Source: Panagrolaimus kolymaensis (Eukaryota; Nematoda; Chromadorea; Rhabditida; Panagrolaimidae). Taken from it: DNA of 64,000 nt. Made by a program: the position numbers and the translations under genes. Every line of letters starts with the position of its first letter. The first letter of the stretch is position 1. Location of the stretch: assembly GCA_028622995.1 (NCBI GenBank), contig JAJQJQ010000033.1, forward strand, positions 2,790,001 through 2,854,000. The letters run 5' to 3'. Below are positions 1-11,845 of the stretch, piece after piece. The notes under the pieces are model-generated. The model searched no databases. It was not told where the DNA came from and was given only the letters and a program-made list of their open reading frames with translations.

Positions 1-27
1 GACTAAATTTTTTTTTGAACTAAAATT

Positions 28-113
28 GGGTAAATCCGGTAAATTCGGTAAATTTACCGGTAAATTGACTGGTAAATTTACCAAGAAAATGAATTTACCG
101 GTAAATTTAACAA
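28..113. repeat. Short repeats built on GGTAAATTTACC
   Basis: Several copies of GGTAAATT and of its near-palindromic form TTTACCGGTAAATT are packed into the first ~115 bases, on both strands. This could be the end of a miniature inverted-repeat element cut off by the window edge, or a short local satellite. No coding potential is visible. Confidence 0.5.
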
Positions 114-335
114 CCCTAATTACATTTCCATTTTTCAATATCTTCATCAATAAAAGTTGCAATTCGTGCTCCAGCTCTAGATGATATAAGAACATCCGAA
201 TGAAAATAATTTGGAATAATTAAAGCAAAAAAGATTTCATTTTAAAAATTTTATTTTTAAAGCATGCAATAAAAAATAAAACAGTTTATTATTACATAAA
301 AATTTTTCGTTATATTAAAATAAAAGAAGAATTTA

Positions 336-732
336 TTATGCAGCAGCTTTTTTAATTTCTAAACAATCATCAAAATTTTTATTATCATAATTACCAGCTT
401 CCATTTCTTTTGCAGGAGTAGGTGATGATGTTGAAAGTTTGGATTTAGCCAAAGTAACAATTCTGAAAATTCTCAAATAAATGACTTCCAAATATCACAT
501 TATTAACTTACTTTGTCGTAAGCTCATTTCTAAGACAGCATTTTTTCTCGCGCTTTTCACGCTTTTCCAATTTATCAAATTTCGAGGGTTTTTCAAACTT
601 TTCAATTATGGCAGCTTTATCTTCTTCAACGGGACTAGCTTCTTTGTGATCTTTCACTAAACAAGGAGTTAACTTTTTGCAACAACTGCATTTAACTAAA
701 TCACTATTTTTCAAAGAAGTAACAACAACCAT
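336..732 (-). CDS. Small Lys/Glu-rich protein, unknown function
   Basis: Two exons on the minus strand, 732-512 and 462-336, joined across a 49-bp intron (donor GTAAGT, acceptor TTTCAG), give a 115-residue protein. It begins MVVVTSLK, has a CSCCKKLTPC cysteine cluster near residues 15-24, then a highly charged stretch rich in EK and REKREK around residues 45-65, and ends in KKAAA. There is no signal peptide or membrane segment. I do not recognise a family. The splice signals and the continuing frame across the intron support a real gene, but the charged low-complexity composition leaves some doubt. Confidence 0.5.
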
Positions 733-2105
733 TATTTTTTTCGTCTTTCAAATGAAATGATGCTTTTTTGGAGATTTTTCAAATCTTTTATAACCTACTT
801 TTTTGAACGATTAGAGTGACCACAATGCGATGCGGTTGGTTGAATGGGAAGAAACCCGTTTCATACCGATTTCCTTATTCATTTATCCCTTAAAGGAGGT
901 TATAAAGAAATAGAAGAAAACAGACCACGCCAAAATAAAGAATGACTCATTTTGAATCGAAACAAGATTCATTATTTTTTTCGTTTATTTATGATTCACG
1001 AAAATCAATGAATTATAACATTGAGTTTAAAAAACATGGAAGCCTCCACACAAATTTTGGCTTCTTCTTTGACCGATAAAAATGTGTCTAAAAGTTCAAA
1101 AAATACATACTTTGTTAGAAAGATTGCTGTTTCATCAAAACCATTCCTTGAAACAGCTATCAAGTCCAAACAAATGATAAAAAAAAACTCTTGTATTATC
1201 ACAACACAACATTTTATTTGAGAAGAACACACGTGTAATAAATTCTTTGAATTGTTTTTTTTTGTTCATCAACAAAATGACTTCTCTTAAATGTCTTTTG
1301 TAATATAAGCTTATAATTAAGATTTATATTTAGTAAGCGAAATTATTAACAAAAAATTAATATAGGATGCTGCCTTTTATTCGAGTAAAAAATTTGTTTG
1401 GTTAGAGCATATGCGTTAGAAAAAAACTTTTTCTCGTGTCAAATTTTTTACCGCAAAATGCTAATGACTCCTTTGTTTAATTATTTAAATTAATCATGAA
1501 GCATTATGGCTACTTGCAATAACGCTTCCTTATTATGGTTACTGTATTGTATTTGGTTATGTTTTTTTGGATGAAAGACTGCATACTATTTTATTTGCGT
1601 GCTTTGAAGATGCAAGACTTCCATAAAGAATTGTGTCAAGTAAAGTTAAACAATGCTTTAAAAAATGATTTTTTTATTGAAGCAAAAAAGTGAGTAATGT
1701 TTGCTTGCGTTTACCACGTCAGACACATTTACATTTTAAAGGGTTTCTTTTCTCTCCATTTTTTTCCTCTTCTGAAAACCATATTTATTTTTAAAATTTA
1801 TTCTGTGCATGTTTAGTTTAAAACCCCGAGATTTGATAGACATAATAAGAAAACAAAAGCTGATCAAAGTACAATTTTAGTCTGACCTTTGCTTGTTAAA
1901 ACATTTTGAACAAAAAAATATGTACCTATGCGCGTGCGTTTGTCCTCATCTTTTTTGTTTTATCAGTCTTTCGTTTCCATTCTTCTCATTTTCAACTTTC
2001 TTTCTTTTCTTTTTTTTGATCACCCAAATTTTGTTATTATTTCCTTACTACACCAAAACTGAAAGATTCACCTTAAAAATCTTTCAATTAAAAAAAAACT
2101 TTTTG
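733..2105. other. Intergenic, AT-rich
   Basis: No gene supported. Two overlapping short frames at 1005-1232, one on each strand, lack splice context or recognisable motifs. A pyrimidine-rich stretch at 1,940-2,040 lies just upstream of the first hydrolase gene. The region presumably holds the divergent promoters of its two neighbours. Confidence 0.5.
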
Positions 2106-3428
2106 ATGCTAACTTTTACTTTAAAACAAAATTCAAATTTTTATTTATATATTCAAAGAAAAAATGTTTTTCAAAGTTATTTGCAGTTTTCAACGATGGT
2201 TGAAAAATATATTAATAGCATAAATGAACCTAATTTATTTAAAACTCCTATAGAAATCAAAACTAAATATGGACAAATTGTAAAATTAGATGCTATTTTT
2301 CAAGTAAGCTTCTTTCATCTGTTTATTTGCCAATTTGAGTTTTTATAGGATACAAAACCTGAAGGTTCAAATATCGGCGTTGTGGTAAGCTCTCATGGAG
2401 CTCCAGGTTCACATAAAGATTTCAAATATGTTAATCCAAAATTAGAAGAAGCTGGAGTGAGAATTGTTGCGGTTAATTTTCCTGGCTGTGGATATACTAA
2501 ATGTAAGGAAGGACATTTTAGGTATAAGCCATTAATTAATCTGTTGCATTTGAGATGATGAAAGGTTACAAAATGATAATAATGAACGGTTACAATTTGT
2601 TCAACAAGTTATTGATGCTTTAAATCTTGATAAAAATCTTGTTTTTATCGGTCATAGTCGAGGATCAGAAAATTCATTAAAGATGGCTGCTAACAATCCA
2701 GTATGGTTTACAATTCACCATCTTCAAATAATTATCGTTAAGTTTAGGAAAAGACAGCTGGAATAATATCTGTGAATCCCATTGGTATTCGCCCGCATCG
2801 TGGAACTAAACCTTTATTTGCCTTTGAACTATTAGCATTTTTATGGAGAATTCAATGGCTAAGGTGGTTTTCTAATTGGTTAATGTATCAAAGTATGCTT
2901 TTAAAAAATTTGCTTTCATAACCTATCTGACTTTAGTATATAACAAGTTTGCTCAGTTCAAAGTTAATAATGGCGAAATTTGTGGTGTAGCAATGAATTT
3001 AATGGCAGGGCTTGATTATTCTGATGCAATACCTTATATTGAAAAGTTTAATAATTCCAATGCAAGAGCAATCTTACTTTATGGTGGAAAAGATTGGTTA
3101 ATTGAACCTTCAATTAGTAGAGAATTTAGAAGCTGTTTTAAAGATAATATTGAAATTGTAAGGGTTTTTTTTATCGTCAGTAAAGTTGGATGGCTTTGAA
3201 GATTTTGGTTTCAAAAAAATTAGGAGTAAATTTTAGGCTAGCCCTCATCGTGGAGATGATTCTGAAACTACTACCAAAGTTGTGAACGAACTGAAACAAG
3301 GCCGAAAAACAATTGGAGTTTTCTGTCAAAAAGATGGACATTTTCTTCAAAAAGATCGAGCTGATCTAATGGCCGAATCAATTCTTACAATGTTGAAAGT
3401 CAAAGAAAATTCTCGGCAAAGTGCTTGA
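2106..3428 (+). CDS. Alpha/beta hydrolase, nematode DUF1057-like, copy 1
   Basis: Six exons (2106-2303, 2349-2502, 2555-2700, 2748-2892, 2937-3157, 3237-3428) join in frame to 351 residues. The nucleophile elbow GHSRG, with the serine as predicted catalytic residue, lies in exon 3. The oxyanion-loop region reads SHGAPGSHKDF in exon 2, and the likely catalytic histidine is in KDGHFLQK near the C-terminus. The architecture matches the nematode alpha/beta hydrolases of the DUF1057 type, whose substrate is unknown to me. The start is uncertain: ATG 2106 leaves a basic, possibly mitochondrial-targeting leader, whereas ATG 2196 gives MVEKYINS. It is followed 205 bp later by a paralogue in the same direction, so this is a tandem duplication. 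An in-frame alternative start further upstream (1893) would add an implausible Phe-rich segment. Confidence 0.82.
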
Positions 3429-3680
3429 TTAATCTTTTTTTCCTTTAATAATAAAAATTTAGTGCAATTTGAATATAAGCATTTTCTTTCATTTTTTAAA
3501 TAAAAAATCTTTCTCAAATCCTTATAAAAAAGTTGCACAAAATCCGTTTTTTAACCCTTTCAAAACTAGAAAAGGCTATAAATATCGGAGCCTGCTGTTA
3601 TTTGTTCATTATCTTCCAAAACAAAATCAAAAGTGCAGAAAATAAACTACGACTTTCAGCTTTCAAAACTACCAAAAAAA

Positions 3681-4819
3681 ATGCTTTCATTTAAACAAAT
3701 TCGATTTCTTTCTTCTACAGTAATGAATTTGGAACAAAATCTTTTCTCTCTCCCAATTTCCGTCAAAAATCAACGAGGTGAAATCATTCCACTCAATACT
3801 GTGTATCAAGATTCAAAACCTGATGGCTCAACTCTTGGAACTTGTATTGGCTTGCATGGATGTCCTGGCTCTCATAAAGACTTTAAATACATTGAACCTT
3901 TATTAACTAAAGCTGGAGTTCGATTTATTGGAATAAATTTTGCTGGTCTTGGTTTTAGTTCATGTAAGTTTCTTTGATGTTTGAATTCAGTAAAAATTGG
4001 TATACTGTAACTTGAGTTGTTGTTATTCTTGCCTAAATTATCTTTTTTGATTCAATCGGATATGGTTTATTTTTAGATGACGAAAGACTCAAAAACGATA
4101 ACTGTGAAAGAATCCAATTTGTTCAACAAATTATTGATGGTCTCAATCTCAAAGAAAATTTGATATTTATGGGACATTCAAGAGGAACAGAAAATGCTTT
4201 AATTGCAGCTGCAGAAAATCGAGAAAAAACTTGTGGATTGATTCTTTTAAATGCAATTGGAATTACCACTCATCGGGGAATTAGACCACGTTGGAGAGTA
4301 AATTTGTTAGCTTTATTATGGGCTCCTCTATGGTTTCGATTCTTTTCAAATTGGCTTCTTTATCATAGTAAGTTTCTTTTTACTTTTCAAGTTTATAATG
4401 TTAAAAAATAAAATTTATTTACAGTATACGCAACAATGTTGAAAATGAGAGTGCAAAATGGTCACGAAGCTGGAGTCTGCCTTACAACAATGAATCATTG
4501 CTACGTCGAAAAACAAAAACCATATGTTGATGCTGTAAATCAAAGTTCAACTAAAGTTTTCTTAGCAGCTGGAGGAAAGGATTGGCTGATTGAACCTCAC
4601 ATTAGTAAAGAATTCATGTCGCTTTTCCATGATGGCCATAATTTTGAAACCTCAACTACTGGTGATGAACCTCAAATAATCGATGATGTTCTCAAACAAA
4701 TGGATAAAGGATCAAAATCAATTTGTGTAATATTCAAAAATGAAGGACACTTTTTACAAAAATTTAGAGCTAAACTTGTCGCAGATGTTGTTGTAAAAAT
4801 GTTAAACTCTTCAAAATAA
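3681..4819 (+). CDS. Alpha/beta hydrolase, nematode DUF1057-like, copy 2
   Basis: Three exons (3681-3963, 4077-4367, 4425-4819) give 322 residues; an in-frame ATG at 3633 would add 16. It is clearly paralogous to the upstream gene: HGCPGSHKDFKY, GHSRGTENAL, GGKDWLIEPHISKEF and NEGHFLQKF align with copy 1. The predicted nucleophile is the Ser of GHSRG, and the likely catalytic His is in EGHFL. The first exon is uninterrupted where copy 1 has an intron, and copy 1 also has introns in the GHSRG exon and near the C-terminus that are absent here, while two introns sit at matching places. Its N-terminus (MLSFKQIRFLSS) is basic and Ser-rich, compatible with a mitochondrial presequence, but that is inference. 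Confidence 0.85.
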
Positions 4820-5289
4820 ATTAAATTGTTATTATGTACATACATGTCTTTGTGTAATATGCCGCACGCATAAAACAAACAATTTGTTGAAACTTCCTCG
4901 AAAATTTTCCTCAAGTATTAAGGTTAAATAAAGGGGAGTAGTTCGAAAAGCCGAATATGGAAACCACATGGAAACGCCGAATATGGAAACTTTACCATTT
5001 TGAGGATATATAAGTATGAACTTTAAGAATAGGGTAATTTCGAGTGGATCAAGTGTCAGTGAGAAAGATGAAACAACAAAATTTTTTTAAGATATGAAAA
5101 AAAACGCAAAAAGCTTGCCTTTATGCTAAAGCATTTCTGGTATAAATAAAATATGTACATAAAATAAAAGACAAGACAAAATACTAAATTTATTGATCAA
5201 AGCAATTTACATATAAACATATCATATTTGAAAACTATGAACATAATAGCCAGAAATAAGTTTCACACTTCATAAGTTGAGAAAAAGAA
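4820..5289. other. Intergenic between convergent genes
   Basis: Contains the 3' ends of the hydrolase (+) and phosphatase (-) genes. GCCGAATATGGAAAC occurs twice as a short direct repeat around 4,950-4,990. AATAAA-like signals lie near 5,150-5,170. No gene seen. Confidence 0.5.
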
Positions 5290-6972
5290 TTAAGCTGTAG
5301 CTTTATCATAATCTTCGACGAATTTCTTGTATTTGACTTGGAGATCATCAGCAGAGACAGCAACCTTGTATTTTTCAAAAAAGTAAAATAGCATCACGCG
5401 ATGAACATAGAGATATTGCTGAAACAAATAATGTGATTTAAAAAATATTAGAGGACGTGATAAACATACGAGGTCAGTTTGAATTGAGAAAACTCGTTGG
5501 CCACGAAGTTCCCTTAAAATTTCATCCATAGCTTCACATGCGATACCAGATTGAAGACGTTCCAGAATAAATTCGATTGCAACGATCTAAAAATGTACAT
5601 ATTAGTTGAAGCATAAAAATTAATGTCAAAACTTACAGATCCCGTTCGACCAATTCCAGCTGAACAATGAACCACGATAGGCTTTTTGGTACCACGAACA
5701 TATGAAAGAAGAACCATAGCTGTTAGACGACATGGTGGAACACCACGATCAGGCCAATCCATCCACTAAAAAGAGTAAACGTTAAGATCAAATCATAAAA
5801 TATTGAAAAATGAACTTACTTGATAATGACGAACTTCTCTAGCTTTTTCTTTACCATCGACCTTCCATTTAACATTCAAAATTGATAACTTGATATTAGG
5901 TTCATCAGCATTCAAAGCTCGGATTTCACCATTTGTTACTTCGACATCGCCATAAGTTTTCACTTCTTTTTCTTCCAATGGCCAATATTGCGCACATTTA
6001 TCCATGCCTTTTTCCTTGATGTTGCAAAGCATAATGCATGTTTCTGTTTCTTCTTGAATTACCATGTGCCAAAAGTCAACAATCTAAAAATTGAAAGTCA
6101 ATAAAGGAGATACAATAGTAAAGTGAACTCACGGTGGAATCAAGTGGACCTTGCGTGCAGATGAATCGTTTATCACTGATTGGAGTTGCGACATAACTGA
6201 AAAAGAATGATGTTAAATATTTGAGAATAGTGATGATGGAATAAATGAATTATTATGGTGATCAATGAAGTCGTAGTGATAACATCAAAAAATTGAACTT
6301 TCCCAAAACTTACTTTGCATGGATATAATCATGAGAAGCATTAGGCCATTTGAGAACAACGCGGTATTTATCTTGACCTAAAATTTTTAAAATTAGTAAA
6401 AGCTGTAAAGAAATAAGAGTAAAAGCTTACATGGAACATCCTTATAGCGATTTCTGCCAGCTTCCCAATTAGCATCAAATGCTGTTGTTTCCATTGAAGG
6501 CGGCACATACTTTCTCAATTCCATGAATTCTTCACGTAGGCCATTTATTCCCTTTTCAAGAGCTCGAGTTGCCCATTTAACTACTTCTGCACGAGCATTG
6601 AAAGCACTTTTAGCTACAGGAAGTGGAGAAGCGGCAGGAGCATTTTTAAGTGTTGGAATTGGTAAAGCTGTTGGTGCTGAAGGTAAAGATGTAACCGGCA
6701 AAGCAACGGTTGTTCCATTTACATCAGGTTCTGGTTGTTGGATTGACGTTTGATTCTTCCTTGGTGGTGGATCTTTTGAAGCGCCTTCTTTCCCTTCTTT
6801 ATCTTCTTTAGTAGTAGTTCCTTCATTTCGTTTAGCTCGTGCCCTAAAAACAAATACATAACATTTATAGTAAAATAAAAGTTAGAAGAAAAAAAACTTA
6901 CGCTTTTTTCTTTTTAGGCGGTGAAACAACAGGAGATTGTTTATTTTTGTTGAAAATTGTTTTGAGAAACAT
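5290..6972 (-). CDS. Single-domain protein tyrosine phosphatase
   Basis: Eight exons on the minus strand (6972-6902, 6843-6431, 6377-6314, 6196-6133, 6083-5820, 5765-5637, 5586-5470, 5418-5290) give 416 residues. The catalytic P-loop [11 protein letters not shown] is complete, with nucleophile Cys near residue 326 and Arg near 332. The general-acid loop reads WPDRGVP (Asp near 298). The substrate-recognition region [16 protein letters not shown]...DYIHANYV is present. This would hydrolyse phosphotyrosine in the cytosol; there is no signal peptide or membrane segment. The N-terminal ~140 residues are basic and Pro/Ala-rich (SPPKKKK, then a [13 protein letters not shown] linker) and probably disordered. 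Worms have an expanded set of such single-domain PTPs, many expressed in the male germ line, so the exact orthologue cannot be named. The gene lies with its 5' end only 187 bp from the edge of the giant palindrome, so its promoter abuts or overlaps it. Confidence 0.93.
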
Positions 6973-7392
6973 CCTTGCAGCAATTCACGTCACGTCGTCG
7001 AAGAAGAGAATATGGTTTTCTGTTTGATTGATTCAATGATTTTTTCATAAAATGCTTTAACATCAAATAATGCAAATTTTTTTTCATCCAAGCTTCGTTT
7101 GCTATGTAAATTTCGCGAAGTTGAGTTTTCGTGCAAGGATGGAGATGAAACATAAAAACTTTGGCTTTTGTGAAAGTTCGCGACGTCGCGAAGTCGCGAT
7201 GTTTGTTTTCGCGTCGAGACCATAAAAAAATTGTGCAAGTTCGCGATATTTTCTTTTTTTGCTTTTCTACTGATTTTTATTCGAATTTTATTTATATTTT
7301 ATTACAAATGTCACATATTTAAAGTAACAAATACTAAAAAAAGTTAAAAGGCAGGATTATAATTAAATGACAAAGAAAATACAAAGCATTGA

Positions 7393-8688
7393 TTATTCCT
7401 TTGGTTTAGGAGCTTCTGCGAATTCATTAAGAATAATTTCATCTTTAGGATGAGTATAATGAGCTTCTTGAACTGATAAATATGCAAATACTTTAGCAAA
7501 TCTATTTATCATATCCAATTGGGGAACTTCAATTTCAATAATTTAAGTTGCTTGTGGTTTATCTTTACGAGCTGCTTCATGAAAAGTTTGAACTTGCTAA
7601 GGTAAAAGACGCATTTGACTTATATGTTAGGAAAATTTTTATTATCGTTAACATTTTTACCGTTTATTGATATAACAATTTTTAAAAAGAAGGAGATAAA
7701 AAAGCTCAAGTTGTCAACATTAGTTTACGCATAAAATCAGTCATAATAATTTTGGCTTTGACAATCTTCACTTGCACTATCTAATTATGAACCATGACTT
7801 TGATCATCAGTGATTTCGCATTGATTCTAAAAAAAATTATAACTTGGTTTTCAGAAAATTAATGACTTACTGAAATCGAAAAACTTTCTTTTTCGACAAT
7901 GTCTTCAAAGCTCAATTCTGGTTTACTATCATTGATTGCTTCCCAAGGAAGAGAAACGGACAATTTATCGTAAGACTTAGTAACTAAAATAAGTAATTTA
8001 TTTTGTAACTTTCTAAATTCCTTTAACTTACAATATATATATATAAAAAATTTGGTTTTTTAGAAAGACTTTAGAAATGGATTTTTTTTAGCGCTATGAT
8101 GAAAGTAAATTACAAAAAGTTTTAAACTATGGAACGCATAAAAGTATTAATCAAACGTTTTTTTTAAGACTCTTATTGTATTATTTAAAAAAGAATACAA
8201 TCCAACTACGAGAACGCATATGGGATAAGCTAGAGTTAAACAATCAAGATATTACCTTTGGATAAGCTGTCATCATTGTTGTTCTTGCTAATTATTTCCA
8301 CTTTGGCTTTCACGGGAGCAATATGATTTCATCGTGGATTATTTGTTTTGGGAGGGGTGGGACAATTTTCATCTTCGCTAACATCATAACCTTTATTGGA
8401 AGCATTATCATTTTGAGAATATTTTAGTTTTTGGTTCTCCCTTTCACGCTCTTGTTGTTCCCTTTTAATGTGATCAGCCTCATCACGCTCCCGTTGTTGC
8501 TCCAACTGAACGCGTTCGGCCTCATCACGTTCACATTGTCGGCGCTCTGCCTCCATTCTTTCTTTTTGATGATTCTTTTGAACTGCTTCAAGGGAGGATT
8601 TAAATTCATCACAGTCCTTTAAACGCTGTTCCTTTTCTGCATTTTCATTGTGATTTTTGTCATCCGATTTAAGAGAAATGGAAGACAT
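7393..8688 (-). pseudogene. Decayed multi-exon coiled-coil gene (left copy)
   Basis: Mirror image of the right-arm copy at 16565-17860; see that entry for the reading. The start MSSISLKSDDK, the charged coiled coil and the downstream exon-like segments ending in APKPKE are all present, with the same in-frame stops as the right copy. I do not recognise a family. Confidence 0.6.
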
Positions 8689-9498
8689 ATCTTTAATTAA
8701 AATAATTTTAAAATAAAACAAGTTTAAGAAAATAAAATTTCACGAGTAAAATTAAAGAAAAATTTAACATTAAGCGTATGTACCAGCAAATTATCATAAT
8801 GAACTTTAACAACAAGCTCTTTAATAATCTTTCATCCGAAAAAAGTTGCAAAATCAAACGCTTAAATAAAAAATTTGACTAATAAATCACCTGGCGCTTT
8901 TTCTTTTTACTTTCCGCTTACTTACACTGTCTCTTGAACTTTAATTTTTTTATATAAAACAAATTTGTCTTTGAAAGAGCTTATTTTGAACTGAGCCGTC
9001 AAAAAAAAAAATTGCGCTTTTTTACTCTTTTCGTCAGATCCTTTTTTCCAAACAAAAAAAAAATAATGCTTTTAAACCAATTTTTTCTCTTGAAAAATTT
9101 AAGTATGGCTAATAATATTATTTTGTTTGTGCAAACAATACAATCAATGTGGTCATTTCACACATTTGAGGTCCATCGAATGGTGGAGCTGAATATTTAG
9201 AACAAAGTCCAGTGGGAAACTGAGCTCAACGATTACTAATTAATACAGTGAAACTTAAGAAAAGGCTATTATTCCCGTAAACATCAGTCATTAATACTTG
9301 GATTTAGCCATTTTAACAAAAAGTACAAAAATATGTAAATACTATTTTACATTACACTCAAATCTTCTAAATCCTTAACCTTAAAAGTTATTAATTCTTT
9401 GTCGTTCATTAACAGGTGAAGAATGTGTAATTGAAAATGCACCACATAGCTCATATAAATAACAAAATGACTGGCATTATTAGTGACAATTAATTTGT

Positions 9499-9924
9499 AT
9501 GCCAGCAGAAAAAATTTTTAATAATAAAACTTTCGATCTCGAAGATTTAGAAATTGTCACATGGAGAGGAAATATTTATAATTCTTATATTTCTACGGCT
9601 ATAATTCGTTATGACGTTAACAAAGAAAGTTTCGTTATTGACGATTTTAATATAAACCTCGATACTGCCGATGCAACGTCAGTTAGAAAAACTAATAAAA
9701 GAAAACCCAATTACGATACCATAGTTGTAACACCAAAAATGATTAAAATTGAAGATGACTTAAATCAACCAAATACTCAAACCATTGCAATTGCTGTAGA
9801 AATGGAGCAATGGATATTGATAATAAAGATTTTGAAAAAGAGGGTTGGTATTAAAAAGAGTGTTGAAACTTGGAAGTCTTACGCTTATAAAAAAATTAGT
9901 AGTATGACAGATAATCTGAAATGA
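9499..9924 (+). CDS. Intact 141-residue ORF upstream of Helitron debris (left copy)
   Basis: An open frame of 141 codons starting MPAEKIFNNK. It has an acidic N-terminal half and a basic tail (KRVGIKKSVETWKSYAYKK), with no signal peptide or membrane segment. It lies about 200 bp upstream of, and on the same strand as, the degraded Helitron N-terminal region, so it could be part of the same element or an old host exon. I do not recognise it. It is notable as the longest clearly uninterrupted frame in an arm where everything else is broken. Confidence 0.4.
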   Translation: MPAEKIFNNKTFDLEDLEIVTWRGNIYNSYISTAIIRYDVNKESFVIDDFNINLDTADATSVRKTNKRKPNYDTIVVTPKMIKIEDDLNQPNTQTIAIAVEMEQWILIIKILKKRVGIKKSVETWKSYAYKKISSMTDNLK

Positions 9925-10119
9925 AAAAATGATTGTAATTAATCAAAAATGAATGCAGCGGTAAAATTGAATGAAATGCAAAGAAAACGAGAAGTAGCAA
10001 GGGAAAAAAGATTATTATTATTAGCACCTGAAAATAATAATTGAAGTAACGAATTGATACAGCTCTCGAAAAAAATTTTTATTTCAGAGAGCAAACAATA
10101 ATCTTAAACATCAAAATGC

Positions 10120-11475
10120 TGAGATGATGCGGTTCTCGTGAAAATGAAACAAATGTAGAAAAACGACGTGAAAGATGATGGGATAGCGTAAAAGAAAGTA
10201 TAGCAGATTCAAGGAAATTACAAAAAAAATTGAACCCTAACAAGCTTTGGATAAAGTTAAATATAAAAGGCGATGTGTGTCTTAAATTATAAAACATTTT
10301 GTGAAAAGAGTGGAGCTTGTTTTAAAAATGTTAATCTTATTTATTACGAGAAAGGATTAAATTTGTATTCACTAGTAAAGCCGAATATTTTAAACAAGAA
10401 AAACGGCAACCAGATGGAATCTGTAATTTATGCTGTCGACTATGTAAAATAATAATAGATTCATCAGTTGATGATTATCCCAAAGATTTATAAACGTTTA
10501 TGAGGAAGCTAGTATAAGGATAAAAGCTTAGTTTAAAACTTTCATACTAATATTCGTAATTATAACACGAGTCATAGTTTGCAAAGATGCATCCAAAACA
10601 TGTTACCATACATACTAACATTAAAACATCAAGGAAGAGTTTTGTACATAATGAGTCGAATTTTTTATTCAAGTAACAAAGCCAATGCATTTGACTATCA
10701 ACTTTATATTCTTGACAGTCATAAAGCAACAAAATAAAGAATAAATGCTCCTACCAATTTGGAAGCGAATTTGAATGGAAATTTAATGGGAATGATTGAT
10801 AAAGCTATGAGGGAACATAAAGTTAATGTGCAAAGTTTTGTAATGTTAAAGGAAACAACTGAAAGAGATAAAGCTGAAAAATAAGCTAATAATGAATCCA
10901 TTCAAGGTTTAAAGTTAATAATTTTTGTTAATAAACCTAATGCAAAAAGGAATTATGATGCAATTGTTGCCTTTGAAGTAGCATTGATCTAAGGTCAGAA
11001 TGGAGAAATTTTCAAAGAAAATATTGTTATTATAAAAAGGAATATTGATGGTGAATTCAAAAATATTTAAAAGATGGTGATAATACGACGGATCTTTAGT
11101 TTATCCATTGTTTAATACACCCGGAAAATTTGATTTTTATGAATTTACCAAAAGAAAGATCCAAACAAACCAAATTCACAAAAAAAATGAGTAAACAAGA
11201 ATATCACGCTTATAAATATCATGTAAGAGATGAAAAGGCGAATGGCTTATTGCATTATGGTGGAATGCTTTTCTTACAACATTTATTTCAAGGGCAAAAA
11301 CAGAAAAAGATCGATTAAATTATTTGAGATTTAACCAAGACAAAATCAATGCCGCTATTTACTTACTGATTTGCATTAAGAATTAAATAAAAAAGCATGA
11401 AAGGATGACAAATTACCAGGAAGTATTTATGGTTTACCAAGTTCATTTTATGAAAGATCAATGGTGTATTAGAGC
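10120..11475 (+). pseudogene. Degraded Helitron-like N-terminal domain (left copy)
   Basis: Translating across frames with several stops and frameshifts recovers the ordered signature of the Helitron Rep/helicase N-terminal domain. A charged ENETNVEKRRER repeat-like stretch lies near 10,150. A cysteine cluster NLCCRLCK is followed by FHTNIRNYNTSHSLQ near 10,530-10,580, then ANAFDYQLYILDS near 10,680, YDAIVAFEVALI near 10,960, YPLFNTPGKFDF near 11,100, LLHYGGMLFLQHL near 11,250, RLNYLRFNQDKINAAIY near 11,315 and LPGSIYGLPSSFYERSM near 11,420-11,470. In intact elements the HUH replication-initiator motifs and then a PIF1-type helicase follow; here the reading stops just after the LPSSF motif. 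The protein is therefore truncated before its catalytic part and cannot be active. Confidence 0.75.
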
Positions 11476-11845
11476 GAATAGATTTAGAGAGAAGTGCATC
11501 TTCAAAAAGATTGAAAATTGAGTTATTACCGAACTAATATTTTTCTGCGTCCTTTGACAACTGGACGAATAAGTTTTTTGAAATTAAATTATTCTCTTTT
11601 TATTTTTTTTACATTCGTGGCTTTCTTTTGTTGCTTAAAGTGCATAGGTTTTCAGCAAAAGATGCTAAATTGCTGTAGCTTGCTAGTTTGTTACAATTTA
11701 TTCGTACCCATTAAAACACCACTTTCATTGTGATTTTGGAAAGAAACTACGGGATTATTAACCAAAAGATTGCCTAATTGTCCTGATGTGGATGGAGCTA
11801 ACCGGTAGTCTTTTGTGTGCAACATATTTAAAACCATTTGGTATT

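Noticed and set aside
1005..1232. Overlapping 66- and 75-codon frames on opposite strands
   Set aside because: No splice context, homology or composition supporting a protein; each is probably a shadow of the other in AT-rich DNA.
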